DNA from: Pseudomonas lundensis
Lineage (GTDB): Bacteria > Pseudomonadota > Gammaproteobacteria > Pseudomonadales > Pseudomonadaceae
Direction of reading: 5' to 3'
Length of the DNA stretch: 44,939 nucleotides
Assembly (NCBI RefSeq): GCF_002269125.1
Contig: NZ_NQKI01000039.1
Span: 1 to 44,939, forward strand
The number at the start of each line of letters is the position of its first letter. Position 1 is the first letter of the stretch. Shown here one piece after another: positions 30,808-38,217 of this stretch. Both the position numbers and the translations under genes were made by a program. Under the pieces are notes generated by a model. That model ran no database searches, was not told the DNA's origin, and saw nothing but the letters and a program-made list of their open reading frames with translations.

Positions 30808-31695
30808 TTAGCCGCGGCGACGCAGTGCATCGATACGCTCTTCCAGCGGCGGGTGGCTCATGAACATACGGGCCAGCCCTTGTTTGATGCCGCCGTTGAT
30901 ACCAAAGGCCGCCAGGCTGTCCGGCATATGCACAGGCAGGCCTTGTTCGGAACGCAGGCGTTGCAGGGCACTGATCATGGCCGCCGTACCTGCAAGGTGA
31001 GCGCCAGCTTCGTCAGCACGGAATTCACGTTTGCGCGAGAACCACATCACGATGGCGCTGGCCAGGAAGCCCAAAACCAGTTCCGCGAAGATGGTCGCCA
31101 CGTAGTAGGCAATGCCACGGCCTTCTTCGTTTTTAAAGATCACCTTGTCCACAAAGTTGCCGATGATGCGGGCGAAGAACATCACAAAGGTGTTCACCAC
31201 CCCTTGCACCAGCGCCAGGGTCACCATGTCGCCGTTGGCGACGTGCCCGATTTCGTGAGCCAGAACCGCTTTTACTTCATCAGGTGAAAAGCGCTCCAGC
31301 AAACCTTGGCTGACAGCAACCAATGCATCGTTCTTGTTCCAGCCTGTTGCAAAGGCGTTGGCCTCATAAGCGGGAAAAATACCCACCTCCGGCATTTTTA
31401 TCCCGGCTTCACGGGACAATTGCTCAACGGTTTGCATCAGCCATTGCTCATGGCGGGTACGGGGTTGAGTGATGACTTGGGTGCTGGTGCTCATCTTCGC
31501 CATCCATTTGGAAATGAACAGCGAGAACAGAGATCCTGCGAAACCAAAGACTGCACAGAAAACCAACAGCTGACTGAGGTTCAGATCAACCCCGTTGGCC
31601 GCCATGAACCCGTTGAAGCCAAACAGGCTCAGGGTGATGCTGGCAATCAGCACGACCGCCAGGTTAGTGGCCAAAAACAGCAAAATGCGCATCAT
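30808..31695 (-). CDS. htpX: HtpX membrane zinc metalloprotease
   Basis: A 295-residue inner-membrane M48 peptidase. It has two N-terminal transmembrane helices (about 4-24 and 39-59), the catalytic zinc motif HEIGH in 'VLAHEIGHVANGDM', two further membrane segments, and 'SRKREFRADEAGA' with the third zinc ligand Glu. It degrades damaged membrane proteins together with FtsH as part of envelope stress control. GAGGAG precedes two adjacent ATG codons. It is transcribed alone from the promoter in the gap. Confidence 0.96.
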   Translation of the reverse strand: MMRILLFLATNLAVVLIASITLSLFGFNGFMAANGVDLNLSQLLVFCAVFGFAGSLFSLFISKWMAKMSTSTQVITQPRTRHEQWLMQTVEQLSREAGIKMPEVGIFPAYEANAFATGWNKNDALVAVSQGLLERFSPDEVKAVLAHEIGHVANGDMVTLALVQGVVNTFVMFFARIIGNFVDKVIFKNEEGRGIAYYVATIFAELVLGFLASAIVMWFSRKREFRADEAGAHLAGTAAMISALQRLRSEQGLPVHMPDSLAAFGINGGIKQGLARMFMSHPPLEERIDALRRRG

Positions 31696-31738
31696 GGTTG
31701 TAAGAATCTCCTCGTCTTAAGGTAGTGCCGCATGCGGG

Positions 31739-31767
31739 TATATAAGGTGCTGTTACAGGCTATTCAA
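31739..31767 (-). promoter_or_regulatory. Candidate promoter of htpX
   Basis: On the minus strand TTGAAT (31762-31767), 17 bases and TATATA (31739-31744) give an acceptable sigma70 pair. The same stretch can be read as a weak heat-shock sigma32 promoter (GGTTGAAT ... CCTTATAT). Which one is used cannot be told from the sequence. Confidence 0.4.
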
Positions 31768-31962
31768 CCAAGTGACTATTTCAAACTGTGTCCTACAGGC
31801 TGATTCTAGTTGCAAGAAAGCCGTTTCCTAGTACGGATTGACTTTTTTAGAGGCGAAAATTCGGTTTCGGGTCAATAAATACAAGGCATGGCGGTTTTAG
31901 CGAGGTACGGGGAGGAGGACAGCAGTCGAGTGGATGTGGCGGATGAAGAATATTTCATACAA
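31768..31962. other. Gap between htpX and the AlaA-like gene, upstream part
   Basis: Part of a 312-base stretch without a gene (31696-32007). Beyond the htpX promoter and the terminator at 31963-32001 I see no coding frame or further clear element. Confidence 0.5.
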
Positions 31963-32001
31963 AACATGCTGTACGACATTTGATGTGTCGCACAGCATGT
32001 T
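31963..32001 (-). terminator. Terminator of the AlaA-like aminotransferase gene
   Basis: AACATGCTGT-A-CGACA (31963-31978) pairs with TGTCG-C-ACAGCATGTT (31986-32001), one mismatch. On the minus strand it is followed by TTTTG. Confidence 0.75.
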
Positions 32002-32007
32002 GGGAAA

Positions 32008-33219
32008 TTACTGACGATAAGTTTTCAGGAAATTACCGATTTTTCCGATCGCCTGCTCCAGGTCATCGACCCGTGGCAGCGTGACGACGCGGAAATGATC
32101 GGGCCACGGCCAGTTAAAAGCCGTGCCTTGCACCACCAGCAGTTTTTCCGAAAGCAGTAAGTCCAGGACGAACTTCTCATCGTTCAGGATCGGGCAGACT
32201 TTTGGGTCAATGCGCGGGAATGCGTACAAGGCTCCCATGGGCTTGACGCAACTGACGCCTGGAATGTCGTTGAGCAGCTCCCAGGTACGGTTGCGTTGCT
32301 CGAGCAAGCGGCCATTTGGCAGGACCAGATCGTTGATGCTCTGATAACCGCCCAGTGCTGTCTGGATCGCGTGCTGACTTGGTACGTTGGCACACAGGCG
32401 CATGTTGGCCAGCATGTCGATGCCTTCGATATAGCTCTGGGCATTGTGTTTGGGGCCGGAGATGGCGATCCAGCCGGAACGGAAACCCGCTACGCGATAG
32501 GATTTGGACAAACCGTTGAAGGTCAGGCACAGCACATCAGGGGCCAGCGATGCGGTGCAAATGTGCACGGCATCGTCGTACAGGATCTTGTCGTAGATCT
32601 CATCGGAGAACACGACGAGGTTGTGCTGGCGTGCGATTTCCAACATGCCTTGCAACACTTCCCTGGAATATACCGCGCCCGTCGGGTTGTTCGGGTTGAT
32701 GATGACCATGGCCTTTGTGTTCGGCGTGATCTTGGCCTTGATATCGGCCAGGTCCGGGAACCAGTTGGCCTGTTCATCGCACAGGTAGTGCACAGGATGG
32801 CCGCCTGCCAGTGTTACCGCAGCGGTCCACAGCGGGTAGTCAGGGGCCGGGACCAGCACCTCATCACCGTTGTTGAGCAGCGCTTGCAGCGACATCACGA
32901 TCAGCTCGGACACACCGTTGCCCAAGTAGATGTCTTCGATACCGACGCCTTCTACCTGTTTTTGCTGGTAATACTGCATCACCGCCTTGCGTGCGCTGAA
33001 CAAACCTTTGGAATCGCTATAGCCCTGAGCGGTGGGCAGGTTGCGGATCACGTCCTGGAGGATTTCATCCGGGGCTTCAAAACCAAATGGCGCCGGGTTG
33101 CCGATATTCAGCTTGAGGATGCGATGGCCTTCCTCTTCCAGGCGTTTGGCGTGCTTGAGCACTGGGCCGCGAATGTCATAACAGACGTTGGCGAGCTTGT
33201 TTGATTTGCTGACCTGCAT
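32008..33219 (-). CDS. alaA: AlaA-type pyridoxal phosphate aminotransferase
   Basis: A 403-residue fold-type I aminotransferase. It has the N-terminal 'DIRGPVLKHAKRLEEEGHRILKLNIGNPAPFGF', the PLP-lysine motif 'FNGLSKSYRVAGFRSGW' and 'NPNNPTGAVY'. This close family transfers amino groups between glutamate and pyruvate (or valine and pyruvate) in alanine synthesis. The length and N-terminus agree with E. coli AlaA/YfbQ. Divergent from msrB; the terminator is at 31963-32001. Confidence 0.9.
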   Translation of the reverse strand: MQVSKSNKLANVCYDIRGPVLKHAKRLEEEGHRILKLNIGNPAPFGFEAPDEILQDVIRNLPTAQGYSDSKGLFSARKAVMQYYQQKQVEGVGIEDIYLGNGVSELIVMSLQALLNNGDEVLVPAPDYPLWTAAVTLAGGHPVHYLCDEQANWFPDLADIKAKITPNTKAMVIINPNNPTGAVYSREVLQGMLEIARQHNLVVFSDEIYDKILYDDAVHICTASLAPDVLCLTFNGLSKSYRVAGFRSGWIAISGPKHNAQSYIEGIDMLANMRLCANVPSQHAIQTALGGYQSINDLVLPNGRLLEQRNRTWELLNDIPGVSCVKPMGALYAFPRIDPKVCPILNDEKFVLDLLLSEKLLVVQGTAFNWPWPDHFRVVTLPRVDDLEQAIGKIGNFLKTYRQ

Positions 33220-33437
33220 GGCGATGTGATCCCGAAAATGAACGATCCAGTCAGAGGTGATGCCTGACTGGGAAATTCTGTGTCTTCACACAGCGGCAAT
33301 CCGCGTTGCTTCAACAATCCGTTTGAATGCAGATAACGCGGGTGCCAGACTGGCGTTTAACGAGGCGCAATCATACGTGCCACCCGACCCCTGGAAAAGC
33401 CACTGGTCGGGGGTTTTTCAGTGACAGGGGGATAACC

Positions 33438-33833
33438 ATGCAGAAGTTGGAAAAAACGCTGGACGAGTGGAAGGCTATGCTCGATCCGGAGCAATACAAC
33501 GTATGCCGTCTCAAAGGCACCGAGCGGCCATTCTCAGGCAAGTACAACGCCACCAAAACAGAGGGTGTTTATCACTGCATCTGCTGCCATGCGCCTTTGT
33601 TCGATGCTAAAGCCAAGTTTGATTCGGGGTGCGGCTGGCCGAGTTTCTATGAGCCGATTGGCGAGAGCGCAATGGTCGAGATCCGTGACGTGAGCCACGG
33701 GATGATTCGCACCGAAGTGGTGTGCGCCACGTGCGACGCGCATTTGGGGCATGTATTTCCCGACGGCCCACCGCCAACAGGCCTGCGCTACTGCATCAAC
33801 TCGGTGTGTCTGGATCTCGTACCGCGCGACTGA
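33438..33833 (+). CDS. msrB: Peptide methionine-R-sulfoxide reductase
   Basis: A 131-residue MsrB. Zinc is held by Cys47/Cys50 ('YHCICCH') and Cys96/Cys99 ('VVCATCDAHLGHVF'), and the catalytic Cys119 lies in 'RYCINSVCL'. It reduces methionine-R-sulfoxide in proteins using thioredoxin. The ATG is set by the GGGGGATAACC ribosome site; the frame runs further upstream with no better start. The glutathione peroxidase gene follows after 23 bases: probable oxidant-defence operon. Confidence 0.95.
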   Translation: MQKLEKTLDEWKAMLDPEQYNVCRLKGTERPFSGKYNATKTEGVYHCICCHAPLFDAKAKFDSGCGWPSFYEPIGESAMVEIRDVSHGMIRTEVVCATCDAHLGHVFPDGPPPTGLRYCINSVCLDLVPRD

Positions 33834-33856
33834 ACATCACTTTTCGAGGCTCCGTC

Positions 33857-34342
33857 ATGACCGATAACGTGTTGAATATCCCTTGCACTACGCTGACGGG
33901 TGAAACAAAAACCTTGGCCGACTTCAACGGCAAAGCGCTGCTGGTGGTCAATACCGCCAGCAACTGCGGGTTTACGCCTCAATACAAGGGCCTTGAGGCC
34001 CTGTGGCAGCAGTACAAGGATCGCGGGCTGGTGGTTCTCGGGTTTCCTTGCAACCAGTTCGGGCAACAGGAGCCGGGGGACGAGGCGGCCATTTCGCAGT
34101 TTTGCGAGATCAATTTCGGGGTGAGTTTCCCGCTGTTCAAAAAAATTGAGGTCAATGGTGCCCAGGCACACCCGTTGTTCAAGGCGCTTAAAAAGCGCGC
34201 ACCGGGGTTGCTGGGCTCGACAGCGATCAAGTGGAACTTCACCAAGTTCCTGATCAGCGCCGACGGTCAGACCATCAAACGTTATGCCCCGCCGACCAAA
34301 CCCAACGCGTTAAAACCCGACATAGAAGCGCTGCTGGGCTAA
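33857..34342 (+). CDS. Glutathione peroxidase family (thiol peroxidase)
   Basis: A 161-residue BtuE/Gpx-type peroxidase. The catalytic Cys37 lies in 'NTASNCGFTPQY' (Cys, not selenocysteine), with Gln in 'FPCNQFGQQEPG' and Trp126 in 'IKWNFTKFLI'. It reduces hydrogen peroxide and organic hydroperoxides; bacterial forms usually use thioredoxin rather than glutathione. It shares a transcript with msrB and converges on the hybrid kinase, leaving only 26 bases between stops. Confidence 0.92.
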   Translation: MTDNVLNIPCTTLTGETKTLADFNGKALLVVNTASNCGFTPQYKGLEALWQQYKDRGLVVLGFPCNQFGQQEPGDEAAISQFCEINFGVSFPLFKKIEVNGAQAHPLFKALKKRAPGLLGSTAIKWNFTKFLISADGQTIKRYAPPTKPNALKPDIEALLG

Positions 34343-34368
34343 GCGCTGCTTCACGTCCGACCAACTTC

Positions 34369-36684
34369 TCAGGGCTTCAAGGGCACCCAGGTGTCCAGCA
34401 GCGCCTCAAGCTCTTCGCGGCGGAAGGGTTTGGCCAAGTAGTCGTTCATGCCCGCTGCCCGGCAACGCTCGCGCTCTTCGGGCATGGCATTGGCGGTCAG
34501 GGCCACAATCGGCAGGTCCGGCCAGCGCTCACTTTGGCGGATCTGCCGGCTGGCTTCGTAACCATCCATGACCGGCATGTTGCAATCCATCAGCACCAGG
34601 TCGAAGTCGTGTTGTTCCAGCTGATTCAGGGCTTCGCCACCGTGTGCGGCGACCACCACATCGCATCCCAACTTGCTCAACATGCCTTTGGCCACCAACT
34701 GGTTGACGGGGTTATCTTCGACCAGCAGGATTCGCGCGCGATGTTCGGTTGGCTGACTGCTGACAGGCACGCGCAAGGCTTCGTCATCGTCTTTTTGCAG
34801 CAGGTGCAGCAGGCTTTGATAGAGCGCTTTGCGCGACAGTGGACGGGCCTTTTGTTGCAAGGGCGCGAGGGCATTCACCTGATCGCCGGGCATGAAGTTG
34901 CCATAGGCCGTGACCAGCAAAATCGGCGCACTGATAGCGGGGCGCAAACCAAACAGGCATTCCGGGCAATCGGTGATCAACAAGTCAGGGTCAACGCCTG
35001 CCAGTGAATCGTCGATGGAAAAGCGCCGGTAGTTCAAGCCCCAGGTCGGTAACAGGTTGCCAAGCAGCTCAGACAAGCCGCTGCTGGCAGTGGTGACGGC
35101 AATGACCTTGCCCTGCAATGGCGTGGGCGAAATGGCCGGCGTGTGGCAGGGCAGCGGCAGGTCGGCGCAGAACTGGCTGCCAAAACCGACTTCTGAGCTG
35201 ATGGTCAGACGTCCTTGCATGACCTCGCACAGGCTGTTGGTCAATGCCAAGCCCAATCCGGTGCCGCCGAATTGCCGGGTAATACCCGCGCCAGCCTGGG
35301 TAAAGGGTTTGAAAATTCTGGCCTGGGCTTCTTGGGCAATGCCAATGCCGGTGTCGCAGACCTCGATGCGCACTCGGTCGTTTTGTGCCTGCAGGCGTAC
35401 ATCTACACGACCAAAGCGGGTGAACTTCAACGCGTTGGACAGCAAATTGCTGACGATCTGCCGCACCCGCGTCGGGTCGCCGATCACCAGTGCCGGGAAG
35501 TGCGGGTCAATCAGGCAAGTCAGTTCGACGCTGGGAGCAGCGTTCTGGGACAGCAAGCTGGCGGTGTCTTCAACCAGCGCACCGAGGTCAAACGCAATGT
35601 GTTCGAGCTCCAATTGCCCGGCATCGAATTTCGACAGGTCGAGAATGTCATTGAGCAGTTCGACCAGCACTTTGCCTGAATCGTGGGCGATTGACAGTTG
35701 CTGGTGCTGCTCGGCATTCAACGGGCTGTCCAGGCTCAAGGCCAGCATGCCCAGCAGGCCATTGAGCGGGGTGCGTATTTCGTGGCTCATGTTGGCGAGA
35801 AACGCCGAGCGCGCCTGGGCCATCTCCAGCGCCGTGCTGCGAGCGGTTTCGAGCTCTTCATTGGACTGCGTCAGGCGCGCGTTGATCGCCTTGAGCTCCT
35901 GGGTGCGGGCCGACACGATGTGTTCCAGTTGCGCCAGGTACTCGGTCAAGCGGTTCTCGGCGCTGCGCCGGTGTTCGATTTCTCGCACCAGGGCGTCAAA
36001 TTGCTGGTTGGCCACGTTGACCAGCACCCCGATCTCGTCGTCCTCATGGCCGGGCGGGCAATCAATACGCGATTGTGTGGGATCGCCGGGTTTGCTGTTA
36101 CTCAGGTCGCGAATCACCCGTACCAGAGGCTTGGTCAGCATCACGTAAAACAACCCGAGCAGCAGCCCGGACAAAATCAGGCTGCGGGCAAAGCCGGTGA
36201 GCAGGGTCACTTCTGCACGGTGCAAGAAACGACTGCCAAACGGGTAAGTGTCCACCTCTAGGTGCAGCACGCCCACACTTTGCTCGGGCAGATGATTGAA
36301 GTAGAGCCGGTCATCGAATGAGCGATTGGCGCCGAACAAAAAGTCACTCAACGTGCGGTAGCGGCCGTCTTCGGGCTGATCGTGCACCGAGGCCAGCATC
36401 GATTTGTCGTTATCAATCAACTGCGCGCCAATGATGGCGGGTGAGCGCAGGAGCCCCAGCGCGAGCTCTTGCGCCAGTTCAGAGTCGAGGTTGTAGGCAA
36501 TCCGTGAGGCCGGGTTATGGCTGATCTCAAGCAAGGATTGGATTTCACGATTGATGGCAGCGTTTTCGCTGGCATAATCGATGCCAATTTGTAGCAGGCT
36601 GAGCAGCGTCCCCAGTACAAAGCCGACCAGCACTGTCAGCCGCGCCTGTTTGAAAGACAGGCGGTGGGTGAGTTTTATATCCAT
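34369..36684 (-). CDS. Hybrid sensor histidine kinase (SagS-like)
   Basis: A 771-residue membrane kinase. An N-terminal transmembrane helix (about 15-35) and a periplasmic sensor end in a second helix near residue 160-185. HAMP-like and coiled-coil regions follow, then HisKA with 'FLANMSHEIRTPLNGLLGML', HATPase with 'DTGIGI' and 'GGTGLGLAL', a degenerate receiver, and a C-terminal receiver with 'ILLVEDNPVNQ', the phospho-Asp in 'LVLMDCNMPVMDGY' and 'KPF'. The size and neighbours (glutathione peroxidase, msrB, aminotransferase, htpX) match the context of P. aeruginosa SagS, which controls attachment and biofilm steps; this is from memory. There is no HPt domain, so the phosphate must pass to a separate protein. 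Confidence 0.82.
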   Translation of the reverse strand: MDIKLTHRLSFKQARLTVLVGFVLGTLLSLLQIGIDYASENAAINREIQSLLEISHNPASRIAYNLDSELAQELALGLLRSPAIIGAQLIDNDKSMLASVHDQPEDGRYRTLSDFLFGANRSFDDRLYFNHLPEQSVGVLHLEVDTYPFGSRFLHRAEVTLLTGFARSLILSGLLLGLFYVMLTKPLVRVIRDLSNSKPGDPTQSRIDCPPGHEDDEIGVLVNVANQQFDALVREIEHRRSAENRLTEYLAQLEHIVSARTQELKAINARLTQSNEELETARSTALEMAQARSAFLANMSHEIRTPLNGLLGMLALSLDSPLNAEQHQQLSIAHDSGKVLVELLNDILDLSKFDAGQLELEHIAFDLGALVEDTASLLSQNAAPSVELTCLIDPHFPALVIGDPTRVRQIVSNLLSNALKFTRFGRVDVRLQAQNDRVRIEVCDTGIGIAQEAQARIFKPFTQAGAGITRQFGGTGLGLALTNSLCEVMQGRLTISSEVGFGSQFCADLPLPCHTPAISPTPLQGKVIAVTTASSGLSELLGNLLPTWGLNYRRFSIDDSLAGVDPDLLITDCPECLFGLRPAISAPILLVTAYGNFMPGDQVNALAPLQQKARPLSRKALYQSLLHLLQKDDDEALRVPVSSQPTEHRARILLVEDNPVNQLVAKGMLSKLGCDVVVAAHGGEALNQLEQHDFDLVLMDCNMPVMDGYEASRQIRQSERWPDLPIVALTANAMPEERERCRAAGMNDYLAKPFRREELEALLDTWVPLKP

Positions 36685-36848
36685 AGGGTGCTGCACCTGT
36701 TTCCATTCCTTTCGCCGGACCAGAGATTAACAGGTTAGCCGACACGCGGTGCCGGGATCATCCTGCTGGCTCGTATCGGTTACTTCGGGAATGGATATCC
36801 AGGCCGTTCCATCAATGCGCAATCTGTGTATCAGTCTGAGGAGATGTT

Positions 36849-37742
36849 GTGGATTCTAAACTGAATGCCTTTCTGGAGCGTGCCGACGCTGTGCTTGCGC
36901 GTATTGAGCCCTTGTTGCCAGCGATTCGTGAGCCTGTGGACTGGGAGCATGCCCTTGCCGCACGCTGGCAGCGAGAAGGACGTGCAGGGTATTTGCTGGC
37001 GCTGGACGTCAGCCTTGAAATGCGCCTGAGCGACTTGATCGGCATTGATAAACAGCGCGATCAGTTGGGGCGCAATACCAAACAATTCCTTGACGGTTTA
37101 CCGGCGAACCACGCATTGCTGTGGGGCTCGCGTGGTACGGGCAAATCCTCGCTGATCCGCGCGCTGCTGGCCGAATACGCCTCACGAGGGTTGCGCCTGA
37201 TTGAAATCGAGCGCGATCATCTGGCGGATCTTCCGCGGGTAGTTGAAGCGCTACAGGGGCTGGAACAGCGCTTTGTACTGTTTTGTGATGACTTGTCGTT
37301 TGAGGCGGGCGAGGGCGATTACCGCGTGCTGAAAAGTGTGCTGGACGGCTCGCTGGAGCAGGCGCCAGAAAACGTCCTGTTGTACGCCACTTCCAACCGT
37401 CGGCATTTAGTGCCGGAGAACGAAAGCGATAACGAACACTGGAAACGTGTGGACGGAGAACTGCATCCCAGCGAGGCAGTCGAGGACAAAATTGCGTTGT
37501 CTGACCGCTTTGGTCTGTGGCTGTCGTTTTATCCGTTCACACAAGAACATTTCTTGAGCGTGGTTGAGCACTGGATCGGCGTATTGGCGACCAAAGCCGG
37601 TCTGCAGTGGCAACGTGATGAAGCGCTGGATATTTTGGCAGTGCGTTGGGCGACCGGGCGCGGCAACCGTAATGGTCGTTGCGCCTATCAGTTCGCGCGC
37701 TACTGGGTCGGATTGAAATTGCTGGAGCAAACCAATGATTGA
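36849..37742 (+). CDS. DUF815 AAA-type ATPase
   Basis: A 297-residue protein with Walker A 'LLWGSRGTGKSSLIRA' and Walker B 'QRFVLFCDDLSFEAGEGDY', plus the arginine-rich 'ATGRGNRNGRCAYQFARYW' near the end, as in the DUF815 (YifB/Cdc48-like) family. The function is unknown; an AAA+-like chaperone or loader role is plausible. It starts with GTG after GAGGAG. Its last codons overlap the fRMsr gene by eight bases, so the two are translated together. Divergent from the hybrid kinase. Confidence 0.8.
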   Translation: MDSKLNAFLERADAVLARIEPLLPAIREPVDWEHALAARWQREGRAGYLLALDVSLEMRLSDLIGIDKQRDQLGRNTKQFLDGLPANHALLWGSRGTGKSSLIRALLAEYASRGLRLIEIERDHLADLPRVVEALQGLEQRFVLFCDDLSFEAGEGDYRVLKSVLDGSLEQAPENVLLYATSNRRHLVPENESDNEHWKRVDGELHPSEAVEDKIALSDRFGLWLSFYPFTQEHFLSVVEHWIGVLATKAGLQWQRDEALDILAVRWATGRGNRNGRCAYQFARYWVGLKLLEQTND

Positions 37743-38217
37743 TTTGAACGCCACAGGCGCAGGCCTGGACGGTTACACCTTGTTAAAGGCGCAGTTGGAA
37801 TCTCTGCTGGCCGATGAACGTGACTTTATTGCCAACGCCTCGCAGTTTTCGGCGTTTTTGTTTCATCAACTGGACGACCTCAACTGGGCCGGCTTTTACC
37901 TCAATCGCAATGAAGAGCTGGTGCTTGGGCCATTTCAGGGCCAGATCGCCTGTGTCCGCATCCCGTTTGGACGGGGCGTCTGCGGTGCAGCCGCTGCCAC
38001 CCGTCAGACTCAGCGGGTTGACGATGTGCATGCGTTCCCTGGCCACATCGCCTGCGACAGCGCGTCGAACAGTGAGCTGGTGGTGCCTTTGGTCAAGGAC
38101 GGTCGCTTGATTGGCGTGCTGGACCTGGACAGTCCACGTATTGGCCGTTTCACCGAGCAGGATCAACACGGCATTGAAGCGCTGGCGGCGATCTTTTTGC
38201 GTTTAAGTGACTGCTAA
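37735..38217 (+). CDS. Free methionine-R-sulfoxide reductase (fRMsr, GAF type)
   Basis: A 160-residue single GAF domain. Cys73, Cys83 and Cys107 ('GQIACVRIPFGRGVCGAA', 'GHIACDSASNSELVVP') have the same spacing as the three redox cysteines of E. coli fRMsr (YebR). This enzyme reduces free, not protein-bound, methionine-R-sulfoxide, complementing the nearby MsrB. It overlaps the DUF815 gene at its start and the convergent HD-GYP gene by four bases at its end. Confidence 0.9.
   Translation: MIDLNATGAGLDGYTLLKAQLESLLADERDFIANASQFSAFLFHQLDDLNWAGFYLNRNEELVLGPFQGQIACVRIPFGRGVCGAAAATRQTQRVDDVHAFPGHIACDSASNSELVVPLVKDGRLIGVLDLDSPRIGRFTEQDQHGIEALAAIFLRLSDC

Noticed and set aside
32296..33204. 302-codon plus frame opposite the aminotransferase
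   Set aside because: Shadow frame created by the codon bias of alaA.
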